A stretch of 64,000 nt of DNA from Mesorhizobium liriopis (GTDB lineage: Bacteria; Pseudomonadota; Alphaproteobacteria; Rhizobiales; Rhizobiaceae). The notes beneath the pieces are model-generated. The model searched no databases and was not told the origin of the DNA. It worked only from the letters and a program-made list of their open reading frames with translations. The position numbers and the translations under genes are program-made. The stretch covers positions 186,001-250,000 of the forward strand of contig NZ_JAMXQS010000009.1 of assembly GCF_024053505.1 (NCBI RefSeq), in the 5' to 3' direction. This document shows positions 54,805 to 63,633 of the stretch, piece after piece (position 1 is the stretch's first letter; the number at the start of each line of letters is the position of its first letter).

Positions 54805-56325
54805 TTAAGCCACCGCCGCCGTCTGAACGTTCTGCTCTTCGAACCATTCGCGAAACGCCTGCACCTCCACCGGCGACAGATGGACACCGTGCTTGGTTCG
54901 GCGGCGCAGGACGTCATCCGGGGTGCGGGCCCATTCCTTGGCGATGAGGTAGCGGACCTCCGCTTCATAAAGGTTGCCGCCGAAATGCTGGCCGAGATCC
55001 GCATGGGAGCGGGCGGTGCCGACCACGTCTTTCGTGCGCGCGCCATAAAGGCGGCCGTAGTGGTGGACGAGCGGACGCGACATCCACGGATAGGTATCGC
55101 GCAGTTTCGCGGCGAATGAGACGAAATCGGCATTCTCGATTTCGCCGCCGGGAAGCGGCGCGGTGGCCGTCCAGGCCTTGCCCATGTTCGGAAAGATCTT
55201 GTCGAGCTTTTCGAGCGCGTGTTCGGACAGCTTGCGGAAGGTGGTGATCTTGCCGCCGAAGATGTTCAACAGCGGTGCGCCGCCCGTCTCGTCGAGGTCG
55301 AAGGTGTAGTCGCGCGTGACGGCGGAAGGGTTGCCCTGGCCGTCGTCGAAGAGCGGACGGACGCCGGAGAAGGTCTGCAGCACATCCTCGCGGCGCAGCT
55401 TTTCCTTGAAATAGCGGTTCACGGCATTCAGGAGGTAGGAGATTTCCTCTTCCGAGGCCTCCACCTTTTCGGGCGCGCCTTCGTAAGGGATGTCGGTGGT
55501 GCCGATCAGCGCCTTGTTGCCTTCGTAGGGGTTGATGAAGATCACGCGCTTGTCGTGGTTCTGGACGAGATAGGCATGCGGCCCTTCCCAGAATTTCGGC
55601 ACGATGATGTGGCTGCCTTTTACGAGCCGCACCGCGCGCTGGCTGTTGGAACCGGCGACGCGGCCGATGATGTCGTTGACCCAGGGACCGCCGGCATTCA
55701 CCACGGCACGGGCGCGCACCTGGGTCTTCGCGCCCGAGCGGAGATCCTGCATCTCGATCAGCCACCCGCCATTGTCGCGCCGCGCGCTGGTGCAGGCGGT
55801 GCGGGTATAGACCTTGGCGCCCTTTTCGGCGGCCGCCACGGCGTTGAGCACCACGAGGCGGGAATCGTCCACCCAGCAGTCGGAATATTCGAAGCCGCGC
55901 GTGTATTTGGTCTGGATCGGCGCGCCCTCGGGATCACGGCGCAGGTTGAGGCTGCGCGTGCCGGGCAGCTTCTTGCGCCCGCCCAGATGGTCGTAAAGGA
56001 AGAGGCCCAGGCGCACGAGCCAGGCGGGGCGGTCTTCCGGGCTGTGCGGCAGCACGAAGCGCATGGGCCAGATGATGTGGCTCGCGGAATTGAGCAGCAC
56101 CTCGCGCTCGATCAGTGCCTCGCGCACGAGGCGGAACTCGTAATATTCGAGATAGCGCAGCCCGCCATGGACCAGCTTGCCCGAGCGCGAGGACGTGCCC
56201 TCGGCAAGGTCGTCCTTTTCGCACAGGATCACGGACAGGCCACGGCCCGCGGCATCGCGCGCGATGCCGGCCCCATTGATGCCACCGCCGATGATGAAGA
56301 GATCCACTGTCTCGGTTTCGCTCAT
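54805..56325 (-). CDS. eryB: Erythritol-4-phosphate dehydrogenase EryB (GlpD family)
   Basis: 506 residues from ATG 56325. FAD motif LFIIGGGINGAGIARDAAGRG and DLAEGTSSRSGKLVHGGLRYLEYYEF, closely like GlpD. The position between eryA and eryC argues for erythritol-4-phosphate rather than glycerol-3-phosphate as substrate. It oxidises L-erythritol-4-phosphate to 3-tetrulose-4-phosphate at the membrane. It is clearly a paralogue of the glpD at 30532-32115; the two share the same N-terminal pattern. Confidence 0.9.
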   Translation of the reverse strand: MSETETVDLFIIGGGINGAGIARDAAGRGLSVILCEKDDLAEGTSSRSGKLVHGGLRYLEYYEFRLVREALIEREVLLNSASHIIWPMRFVLPHSPEDRPAWLVRLGLFLYDHLGGRKKLPGTRSLNLRRDPEGAPIQTKYTRGFEYSDCWVDDSRLVVLNAVAAAEKGAKVYTRTACTSARRDNGGWLIEMQDLRSGAKTQVRARAVVNAGGPWVNDIIGRVAGSNSQRAVRLVKGSHIIVPKFWEGPHAYLVQNHDKRVIFINPYEGNKALIGTTDIPYEGAPEKVEASEEEISYLLNAVNRYFKEKLRREDVLQTFSGVRPLFDDGQGNPSAVTRDYTFDLDETGGAPLLNIFGGKITTFRKLSEHALEKLDKIFPNMGKAWTATAPLPGGEIENADFVSFAAKLRDTYPWMSRPLVHHYGRLYGARTKDVVGTARSHADLGQHFGGNLYEAEVRYLIAKEWARTPDDVLRRRTKHGVHLSPVEVQAFREWFEEQNVQTAAVA

Positions 56326-56365
56326 GGTTTTCTCCTGGGCGACATGATGCCCGGCGTTCAGCGCG

Positions 56366-57916
56366 CTATCGGCCGGCCATCCGGTGCCAGACGGGTTCGA
56401 GGTTCCGGCGGGCTTGCCCGTAGGCGGCAAATGTGCGCGTGTAGGTTTCGGTCAATGCGGGATCGGGCGCTTCCCGAGCACCCAGAAGCGGGGTGACCCA
56501 TTCGGCGATGCAGGCTTCCATGGATGGGTAGGCACCAATCGCGACGGCTGCCATCATGGCGGCACCGGCCGCTCCCGCTTCCTCGCGGGCGGACACGCGG
56601 ACGGGTGCGCCGACGCAAGAGCCGATCACCGAGCGCAAGGTTTTCGAGCGCGCGGCACCGCCCGTGAGGCGCAGTTCGCTGGGCATCGGGCCCATGGCGG
56701 CGTAGCAGTCGCGGGTGGCGAGGCCCAAGCCTTCCACCACGGCGCGAACGAGATCGGGGAAGCGGTGGTGGCTCGACAGCCCGATCAGGCTGGCGCGTGC
56801 CGAGGCGTCGATGAAGGGGCCGCGCTCGCCGGTATCCGAAATGTAGGGGTGGTAGATCAGCGCGCCGGGACGGCTCTTCGCCATCCAGGTCTCGATCCGC
56901 TTGACGAGTTCGGCATGGGTGGTCTCGCAGCCCATTTCGGCCAGAAGGTCGGCGGCGAGCTTGAGCACCCAGTCGAGATTGAGCGTCGCCGCCATGTTGG
57001 TCTGCACCTGGGTGACGGTGCCGGGCACGGGGAGTGCGATGACATAGCCGGTGTTCTGGGTGTTGAGCACCACGTCGCCGCTTTTGACCGCGCGCATATG
57101 GACGCCGGTCGAGCCGATGGTGGAGCAGGCCGCGTTGGCGTCGCCGGTGTGGACGCCGGCACCGAGTGCGGTCATCACCATGTCCACGAAGCCGAGCGTG
57201 ACGGGCGTGCCGGCGAGAAGGCCGGTCGCCTTCGCGGCCTCTTCGGAAAGCGGACGGGTTTCCTGTGAGCCGTCGATGATGGGCGGCAACAGCCGGCGAT
57301 GGCGTTCGAGACCGAGCGCGGCGATCACGCCGTCATGGTAGAGCCGCGTGCGGAAATCGCCGAAGGTGAAGCTTGCTTCGGAGGGGTCTGTGGCGCGCAC
57401 GCCGGTGAGGTTGAGAAAAAGCCAGTCCTTGGCGTGAAGGGCAGTTTCAGCATTCTCCAGAAGCTCGGGACAGTGGGCGGCCATGTGGGCCATCTGCGCG
57501 CCCTGCTGGCAGGTGTTGAGGCCGGTGCCTGTCGCCTCGAAGCGTGCGCGTTCGGCGTCGCTCTGGCTGAGCCGCGCGACGGTGGGCGCCGCGCGGGCGT
57601 CGAGCCAGAGCCAGGCATCGGAAACCGGTCTGTTGTCGCGACCGACCAGCCATGTGCCGTCGCCCTGAGCGGTGACGGCGAGGGCCGCCGTGCGCTGGGG
57701 AAGGTTCGGGATCTTCTGCCCGAGATCGCGCAGGGTCTGGGCGCAGTCTTCCCAGGTTTCCGACAGATTCTGCGTGGCCGCGCCATCGGGCCGCGTCGTG
57801 TAGCGGTTGGGTACGGCGGCACTGGCGATCTGCTCGCCGCCCAGCGTGAAGGCGACGGCCTTGATGACGGACGTGCCGGCATCGATGCCGATGAGAATAT
57901 CCTTGCCCTCACGCAT
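56366..57916 (-). CDS. eryA: Erythritol kinase EryA (FGGY family)
   Basis: 516 residues. FGGY carbohydrate kinase: GIDAGTSVIKAVAFTLGG near the start (phosphate 1 loop), STIGSTGVHMRAV in the middle, LTGGAARSKTLRSVIG (adenosine loop) and REEAGAAGAAMMAA near the end. It phosphorylates erythritol with ATP to L-erythritol-4-phosphate in the cytosol. The family alone would allow xylulose or glycerol kinase; the eryB, eryC and eryD neighbours support erythritol. Confidence 0.9.
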   Translation of the reverse strand: MREGKDILIGIDAGTSVIKAVAFTLGGEQIASAAVPNRYTTRPDGAATQNLSETWEDCAQTLRDLGQKIPNLPQRTAALAVTAQGDGTWLVGRDNRPVSDAWLWLDARAAPTVARLSQSDAERARFEATGTGLNTCQQGAQMAHMAAHCPELLENAETALHAKDWLFLNLTGVRATDPSEASFTFGDFRTRLYHDGVIAALGLERHRRLLPPIIDGSQETRPLSEEAAKATGLLAGTPVTLGFVDMVMTALGAGVHTGDANAACSTIGSTGVHMRAVKSGDVVLNTQNTGYVIALPVPGTVTQVQTNMAATLNLDWVLKLAADLLAEMGCETTHAELVKRIETWMAKSRPGALIYHPYISDTGERGPFIDASARASLIGLSSHHRFPDLVRAVVEGLGLATRDCYAAMGPMPSELRLTGGAARSKTLRSVIGSCVGAPVRVSAREEAGAAGAAMMAAVAIGAYPSMEACIAEWVTPLLGAREAPDPALTETYTRTFAAYGQARRNLEPVWHRMAGR

Positions 57917-58002
57917 GAAGCGAGGCTCCGAGCACGCTCATGACTATTCCGGGGCGGCTTTGCCGCTTCTCCATGTTTCCTCCATGCGCCGGCCTCAAGA
58001 TT

Positions 58003-59007
58003 TCAGGCCGGCGTCTCCTCCGCCAGCCGCTTGGCCGTTTCCTCATCCGTGATCAGCCCGCTCAGGATGCCGCTCTTGAGTGCCGCGCGAATGGCGCGGA
58101 CCTTGTCGCGTCCGCCGGCAATCGCCACGATGCGGCGGTCTTTGAGCCCTTCGAGGCCGGGTGCGACGGTGCGCGCGCTGAGCGGCGTTTCGACCGGGCG
58201 GCCCTCATCGTCGAAGAAGTGGCCGAGCACCTCGCCCGCACCGCCGAGTTCCTCGACTTGCGCGATCTCGTCGGCTTCCACGATGCGAGACACGACGAGC
58301 TGCGAATCGAGAGCCGCCGTGCCGATGCCGACCAGCATCAGGTCGGATTTCTCGGCCAGTGCGAAAACGTCGCCCACGCCGCGCTGGGACAGAAACACCT
58401 CGCGGTCGTCCGCCGTGTTGGCGAAGAAGGGCACGGGGAGGACGTAAGCGGTCGCGCCCGTCTTCTGCGCCAGCTGGTGCATCACGTCATAAGGGTTCGC
58501 GGCATGGTGGCGGGTGAGGCCGCCGAGCAGCGAGACGAAACGGACATCGCCGGCATCCAGGCGCGGCAGGTCGGCGACGGCGGCTGCCAGCGTGCGGCCG
58601 TGGCCGATGCCGATCACACCGCCCTGCAGGTTCATGATCTCGCGGCGCAGGAAGCTGGAGCCCGCGATGCCGAGCGCGCGAAGGGGCAGGCCGGGCTCGC
58701 TCAGGTCGGGCGCGAGCTGGCAGAAGCTCAGGGAATAGCGTTCGGAAAGTTTGGTCTCGAGCAGCGCGAGCTCGGCGATGTCGCCATCGATGGTGACTTT
58801 CACGAGGCCGTTCTGATTGGCCCACATGATCAGCCGGTGCGCCTTCACATTGGTCACGCCCAGACGGTTCGCCACCTCGCTCTGCGTCATGCCGGCCGCA
58901 TGGTGCAGCCAGGCCGCGCGGACCGCGAGGCTCTGATCGTCGTCGCGCCGGGCGGAAGCGCGGGGCGCGGAAGCAGGGCGGGTCTGGGGTCGGCTCATGC
59001 TCTCCAT
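58003..59007 (-). CDS. eryD: SorC-type regulator EryD
   Basis: 334 residues from ATG 59007 (ATG 58998 is possible). HTH QSEVANRLGVTNVKAHRLIMWA near residues 42-63, then the sugar-binding SorC/CggR domain with GIGHGRTLAAAV, FVSLLGGLTRH and IVAIAGGRDKVRAI. In Brucella EryD represses the ery operon and responds to erythritol. It lies between eryA and the divergent transporter genes, so the divergent 194-bp gap is the likely control region. Confidence 0.9.
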   Translation of the reverse strand: MESMSRPQTRPASAPRASARRDDDQSLAVRAAWLHHAAGMTQSEVANRLGVTNVKAHRLIMWANQNGLVKVTIDGDIAELALLETKLSERYSLSFCQLAPDLSEPGLPLRALGIAGSSFLRREIMNLQGGVIGIGHGRTLAAAVADLPRLDAGDVRFVSLLGGLTRHHAANPYDVMHQLAQKTGATAYVLPVPFFANTADDREVFLSQRGVGDVFALAEKSDLMLVGIGTAALDSQLVVSRIVEADEIAQVEELGGAGEVLGHFFDDEGRPVETPLSARTVAPGLEGLKDRRIVAIAGGRDKVRAIRAALKSGILSGLITDEETAKRLAEETPA

Positions 59008-59026
59008 CCGTCACCAATCATAGCTG

Positions 59027-59065
59027 TTGCAATTTTTTCATGCCAGTGTATTTTTTTACAAATTG
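59027..59065 (+). promoter_or_regulatory. Promoter and EryD operator candidate of the transporter operon
   Basis: TTGCAA (59027-59032), 16-nt spacer and TATTTT (59049-59054) make a fair sigma-70 promoter toward the transporter. Overlapping it, CAATTT (59030-59035) and AAATTG (59060-59065) form an inverted pair in an AT-rich island within GC-rich DNA. SorC-type regulators bind such sites. The distance to the first gene is 137 bp. Confidence 0.45.
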
Positions 59066-59201
59066 GCGATGCGAGCTTTCGGGCGAACCATCGCGCTGCC
59101 CCAGCCTCATCAGCCAGCGGGCCCTTGTGTTCGAGTTGCCGGATTAGCGTCACGGGAGGGAACGTGGGCGCAAAAACCGGTGCGTTAAGAGGAGGATTGC
59201 G

Positions 59202-59861
59202 ATGACCGCGCAGCCTGTTGCCGTGCGACGCAAAGCCAGCCGTTTGTCGAAGCGCGCGCTGATCCTCTCGGCGCTGGGCGTGGTGCTCATTGCCGCCATG
59301 GCGCTCGACACGACCGTGATCCGGCTGGACTCCGAACAGGCCGCCCAGACGGCGGGCTTCTCGCCCCAGACCTTCGGCCAGACCGAGTTTCCGAACGTGC
59401 AGAGCGATATCGAAAGCCGCGCGGTGGATGCCAAGACGCTGGCCGATGCGGTGGCCGCCGACAAAGCCGGGGCCACCAAGCAATATGCGGTGGGCACGGG
59501 GCCGAATGCAGTTTTCCCGGTGAAGTTCACCGGCATCGCCGGCGAGCCGAAATCGGGCATCTATCCGATCACGGTCGAGGGCCTGCCCGAAGGGCTTCTG
59601 GTGCGCGTTCAGACGGGACCCGCCATCAACGGCACGGAGCTGCGTGATGCGACGGGCAAATACGTGTTCGGGCAGTTCAAGAACCAGATCGAATTTCAGA
59701 ATGCGGGCTCGGCGCTGAACAACGCCATGAAGGAAGCGGTGCTGGCACAAGTCGACGCCGCGAACCTCAAGGGCAAGACGGTTTCGGTGACGGGCGCGTT
59801 CAAGCTGATCAACCCCAAGAGCTGGCTGGTCACGCCGGTGCGGCTCGAGGTTCAGCCATGA
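59202..59861 (+). CDS. DUF2291-family protein of the erythritol transporter operon
   Basis: 219 residues with an N-terminal hydrophobic segment (RALILSALGVVLIAAMALDTTVI, residues about 18-40) after a basic start, so it is membrane-anchored with a periplasmic domain. DUF2291 proteins commonly sit beside sugar ABC genes; function unknown. GGAGG lies before the ATG. The stop overlaps the ATPase start (ATGA at 59858). Confidence 0.85.
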   Translation: MTAQPVAVRRKASRLSKRALILSALGVVLIAAMALDTTVIRLDSEQAAQTAGFSPQTFGQTEFPNVQSDIESRAVDAKTLADAVAADKAGATKQYAVGTGPNAVFPVKFTGIAGEPKSGIYPITVEGLPEGLLVRVQTGPAINGTELRDATGKYVFGQFKNQIEFQNAGSALNNAMKEAVLAQVDAANLKGKTVSVTGAFKLINPKSWLVTPVRLEVQP

Positions 59862-61411
59862 GCCAGGCGGCCGTGGCGAAACGCGCTGCAGACCCGCGTC
59901 ACGGCGAGGTCGTTCTTTCCGCGCGCAATGTGGTGAAGACCTATGGCGGCGTTCATGCGCTCAAAGGCGTGAACTTCGACATCCGGCGCGGCAGCGTCAC
60001 GACGCTGTTCGGCGAGAACGGGGCCGGCAAGTCCACGCTGATGAAGATCCTGTCGGGCGTGACCACGCCCACGTCAGGCGAAATCCGCCTCGACGGCGCG
60101 CCGGTCTCTTTCGCGTCCTCCACGGAGGCGCGGGATCAAGGCATCTCGATCATCCACCAGGAGCTTTCGCTCGCGCCGAATCTCAGCGTGCGCGACAACA
60201 TCTTCATGGGCCGCGAGATCCGCACGGCGACGGGCGTCGATTTCGCCGAGGAGGCCCGTCAGGCCAAGGCCCTGATGGAGGAACTCGAAGAAGAGATCGA
60301 CCCGATGACGCCGGTCGAGGATTTGCGGCTCGGCCAGCAGCAGATCGTGGAAATCGCGCGTTCGCTTTCCGTCGATGCGCGCATTCTGATCATGGACGAG
60401 CCGACCTCGGCGCTGAGCGCGTCGGAAGTCGAGGTGCTCTTCAAGGTGATCCGCGATTTGACGGCGCGGGGCGTCGCCATCGTCTATATTTCGCACCACC
60501 TCGAGGAAGCGCTGCAGATCACCGACCATGCCGTGGTGCTGCGCGACGGCAACATTACGGCTACGGCGGAAGCCAAAGACATCGATCTCGAATGGATCGT
60601 CCGCAACATGGTGGGCGAGAATTTCGATCTGGGCTCGCCGCCCACCGGCTACGAGTTCGGCGCAACCGCGCTGGCGGTCGAGAATGTCAGCGTCCACGAT
60701 GCGGCGGGCTCGGGCTATGACGTGGTGGACCGCCTGTCGCTCGACGTGAAGACGGGCGAAATCGTCTGCATCTACGGACTGATGGGGGCCGGGCGCACCG
60801 AACTGCTCGAAGCGGTTGCAGGTCGCGTGCCGCTGGCCAACGGCCGCGTCGTGCTGCATGGCGAGGATGTTTCCAAGCTTTCCATTGCCCAGCGCATCGC
60901 GGCGGGGCTGGTGCTGGTGCCCGAAGACCGGCAGCGCGACGGGCTCGTGCAGACCATGACGGTCGGGCGCAACCTGTCGCTCGCCTCCATCGAGGCGTTC
61001 GCCAAGAGCCTCTTCCTGTCGCGCTCGCGCGAAAAGGCACTGATCGACGATTCCATCCGCAAGGTCCATGTGAAGACGGCTGGCAGCGAGGTGCCGATCG
61101 GATCGCTGTCGGGCGGCAACCAGCAGAAAGTGGTGATCGGCAAGATGCTGACCACCAACCCCTCCGTGATCCTGCTCGACGAGCCCAGCCGGGGCATCGA
61201 TGTGGGGGCCAAGGCGGAAGTGTTCCGCTTGCTGTCCGAGCGTGCGCGCCAAGGGCTGGCTGTGATCTTCTCGACCTCGGAAGTGAGCGAATGCCTGTCG
61301 ATTGCCCATCGCATCGTCGTGATGCGGCGCGGACGCATCGTGGCCCAGTTCGGGTCAAACGTTTCCAAGGAAGAGATCATGGCCGCCTCGGGCGAAGCCG
61401 TGGTCGCCTGA
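59858..61411 (+). CDS. eryE: Erythritol ABC transporter ATPase EryE
   Basis: 517 residues, a two-domain sugar ATPase (RbsA type). First domain: Walker A GENGAGKST near residue 52, LRLGQQQIVEIARSL and LIMDEPTSALS. Second domain: degenerate Walker A GLMGAGRTE near 310, signature LSGGNQQKV, ILLDEPSRGID. It powers the EryF permease. The start overlaps the DUF2291 stop, and the next gene is 19 bp on. Confidence 0.92.
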   Translation: MSQAAVAKRAADPRHGEVVLSARNVVKTYGGVHALKGVNFDIRRGSVTTLFGENGAGKSTLMKILSGVTTPTSGEIRLDGAPVSFASSTEARDQGISIIHQELSLAPNLSVRDNIFMGREIRTATGVDFAEEARQAKALMEELEEEIDPMTPVEDLRLGQQQIVEIARSLSVDARILIMDEPTSALSASEVEVLFKVIRDLTARGVAIVYISHHLEEALQITDHAVVLRDGNITATAEAKDIDLEWIVRNMVGENFDLGSPPTGYEFGATALAVENVSVHDAAGSGYDVVDRLSLDVKTGEIVCIYGLMGAGRTELLEAVAGRVPLANGRVVLHGEDVSKLSIAQRIAAGLVLVPEDRQRDGLVQTMTVGRNLSLASIEAFAKSLFLSRSREKALIDDSIRKVHVKTAGSEVPIGSLSGGNQQKVVIGKMLTTNPSVILLDEPSRGIDVGAKAEVFRLLSERARQGLAVIFSTSEVSECLSIAHRIVVMRRGRIVAQFGSNVSKEEIMAASGEAVVA

Positions 61412-61430
61412 CGCCATTCGGAGCCGCTTC

Positions 61431-62540
61431 ATGAGCAACAACAGTTCGGCCCTCGCCGCACCGGCTTCCTCGAAGAAGGCAGGCGGCTTCGACCTCGCCT
61501 ACCTCCTTCTGGAAGGCCGCGCCTTCTTCGCGCTGATCGCCATCATCGTGGTGTTCTCCTTCCTGTCGCCCAACTATTTCACCGTTTCGAACTTCCTCAC
61601 CATGGCGAACCATGTCGCCATTTTCGGCCTGCTCGCGGTCGGCATGCTGTTGGTGATCCTGAACGGCGGCATCGATCTTTCCGTGGGCTCGACGCTGGGC
61701 CTGGCCGGCGTGGTCGCGGGCGCCCTGATGCAGGGGGTGACGATCGCGCCCCTGGGGGTCGTGCTCTATCCGCCGGTCTGGGTCGTGGCGGTGCTGGCCT
61801 GCGCGCTGGGCGGCCTGGTCGGCCTGCTCAACGGCGTGCTGATCGCGCGCTTCAAGGTGCCGGCCTTCGTGGCGACGCTCGGGGTGATGTATATGGCGCG
61901 CGGCGTTGCACTCTTGATGACCAACGGCCTCACCTACAACAATCTCGGCGGCCGCGCCGAACTCGGCAATACGGGCTTCGATGCACTTGGCTTCGACCGG
62001 CTGTTCGGCGTGCCGACGGGCGTGGTGGTTCTGGTCGTGGTCGCCGTCATCGCGAGCCTCGTTCTCAACCGCACCGCGTTCGGCCGCTGGCTTTATGCCT
62101 CGGGCGGCAATGAGCGCGCGGCCGAGCTTTCCGGCGTGCCGGTGAAGGGCGTGCAGATCTCGGTCTATGTGATCTCCGGTATCTGCGCGGCGATCGCCGG
62201 CCTGATCCTGTCCTCGCAACTGACCTCGGCCGGCCCGACTGCGGGCACGACCTACGAGCTGACGGCGATCGCCGCCGTTGTCATCGGCGGGGCTGCGCTG
62301 ACCGGTGGACGCGGCACGATCCGCGGCACCATGCTCGGCGCCTTCGTGATCGGCTTCCTGTCCGACGGTCTCGTGATCATCGGCATCTCGTCCTATTGGC
62401 AGACAGTGTTCACCGGCGCGGTCATCGTGCTCGCGGTGCTGCTCAATGCCGTCCAGTATCGCCGCCGCGTGAAGGCGCCTCAGCCTTCCGCCGGCTCCAC
62501 CCCTTCTCTGCCGAATGCGGGCGCCAAAGCGGCGGCCTGA
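61431..62540 (+). CDS. eryF: Erythritol ABC transporter permease EryF
   Basis: 369 residues. RbsC-type permease with about nine to ten helices: AIFGLLAVGMLLVILNGGIDLSVGSTLGLAGV near 60-90 (in parts), the conserved ATLGVMYMARGVALL and GGAALTGGRGTIRGTMLGAFVIG. An N-terminal extension of about 20 residues precedes. It is the inner-membrane channel for erythritol, between EryE and EryG genes. Confidence 0.92.
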   Translation: MSNNSSALAAPASSKKAGGFDLAYLLLEGRAFFALIAIIVVFSFLSPNYFTVSNFLTMANHVAIFGLLAVGMLLVILNGGIDLSVGSTLGLAGVVAGALMQGVTIAPLGVVLYPPVWVVAVLACALGGLVGLLNGVLIARFKVPAFVATLGVMYMARGVALLMTNGLTYNNLGGRAELGNTGFDALGFDRLFGVPTGVVVLVVVAVIASLVLNRTAFGRWLYASGGNERAAELSGVPVKGVQISVYVISGICAAIAGLILSSQLTSAGPTAGTTYELTAIAAVVIGGAALTGGRGTIRGTMLGAFVIGFLSDGLVIIGISSYWQTVFTGAVIVLAVLLNAVQYRRRVKAPQPSAGSTPSLPNAGAKAAA

Positions 62541-62610
62541 TCTTGAGTCCACGAGAAGACGCGTGCGGGGCAAAACTCCCACGCAGCCAAACCCCAAGGA
62601 GGAGAGTGAA

Positions 62611-63570
62611 ATGAAAAAGACGATCAAGGGCATGCTGTTCGCGACATTCGCGCTGGCCGCCCCCATTCTGGCCGGATCGGTCTCGGCGGCGTCTGCCGAA
62701 GGCCTGATCTCGATCATCGTCAACGACCCGTCCAACCCCTACTGGCTGACCGAAGGCAATGTCGCCAAGGCCGAAGCCGAGAAGCTCGGCTATTCGGCCA
62801 ATGTCGGCGCACACAAGGGCGACACCAACACCGAAAGCAACCTGATCGACACGGCCATCACCAACAAGTCGGTGGCGATCATCCTCGATCCCGCGAATGC
62901 CGACGGCTCGGTGGGCGCGGTGAAGAAGGCTGTCGCGGCCAACATCCCGGTGATCCTCGTCAATGCCGAGATCAACCAGGAAGGCCTCGCCAAGGCGCAG
63001 CTCGTGTCGAACAACGCGCAGGGTGCCGCGCTCGGTGCGCAGCAGTGGGTCGAGCTCGTCGGCGACAAGGGCAAATATGCCGAGCTGCTCGGCGCACCGT
63101 CGGACAACAATGCCGCGACGCGTTCCAACGGCTACGAGACCGTGATCTCGCAGTATCCGGACCTGCAGAAGGTCGCCTCGCAGGTCGCCAACTGGGACCG
63201 CACGCAGGGCCGCAACATGATGCAGACCATGCTGCAGGCCAACCCCGACATCAACGCCGTGATCAGCGGCAATGACGAGATGGCGCTGGGTGCGATCGCA
63301 GCGCTGAAGGAAGCCGGCAAGCTCGCCAATGTGAAGGTCGGCGGCTTCGACGGTTCGCCGGACGCAGTGGCCGCCATCAAGGCGGGCGAGTTGCAGTACT
63401 CGGTGCTTCAGCCGGTCGCGGTGTTCTCGGCCGAAGCGGTGAAGCAGGCCGACAGCTTCATCAAGACCGGCAAGACCGGCGCCGAAACCGAAAAGCAGCT
63501 TTTCGACTGCCTCCTCATCACCAAGGACAATGTCGACAAGTACACCGGTCCCTTCACTCTTTCCGAGTAA
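62611..63570 (+). CDS. eryG: Erythritol ABC transporter binding protein EryG
   Basis: 319 residues from ATG 62611, after AAGGAGGAGAGTGAA. The signal peptide ends near SAASAEG (residue about 29). The mature part is an RbsB-type fold: LISIIVNDPSNPYWLTEGNVAKAEAEK, ILDPANADGSVGAVKKA, and GGFDGSPDAVAAIKAGELQYSVLQPV. It binds erythritol in the periplasm. A hairpin with T run (63590-63615) follows. Confidence 0.92.
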   Translation: MKKTIKGMLFATFALAAPILAGSVSAASAEGLISIIVNDPSNPYWLTEGNVAKAEAEKLGYSANVGAHKGDTNTESNLIDTAITNKSVAIILDPANADGSVGAVKKAVAANIPVILVNAEINQEGLAKAQLVSNNAQGAALGAQQWVELVGDKGKYAELLGAPSDNNAATRSNGYETVISQYPDLQKVASQVANWDRTQGRNMMQTMLQANPDINAVISGNDEMALGAIAALKEAGKLANVKVGGFDGSPDAVAAIKAGELQYSVLQPVAVFSAEAVKQADSFIKTGKTGAETEKQLFDCLLITKDNVDKYTGPFTLSE

Positions 63571-63589
63571 GCGCCGCGTGTTTAATGAG

Positions 63590-63615
63590 GGGGCTTCGTT
63601 CGCGGAGCCCCTTTT
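63590..63615 (+). terminator. Intercistronic terminator/attenuator after eryG
   Basis: GGGGCTTCG (63590-63598), TTCG loop, CGGAGCCCC (63603-63611), then TTTT. It lies between eryG and the isomerase gene, 64 bp apart, and probably lowers expression of the downstream gene rather than ending the unit. Confidence 0.7.
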
Positions 63616-63633
63616 CAGTTTCAGGAGTTTCGA

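Noticed and set aside
54805-56325. Second glycerol-3-phosphate dehydrogenase gene for glycerol use
   Set aside because: Its neighbours are a polyol kinase, a sugar-phosphate isomerase, a SorC-type regulator and a TIM homologue in the erythritol order, so EryB is the better call.
59159-59186. GGAAC followed by CGTT upstream of the DUF2291 gene as a stress promoter
   Set aside because: The spacer is 19 nt, longer than the 16-17 nt of the consensus, and a sigma-70-like promoter is present upstream.
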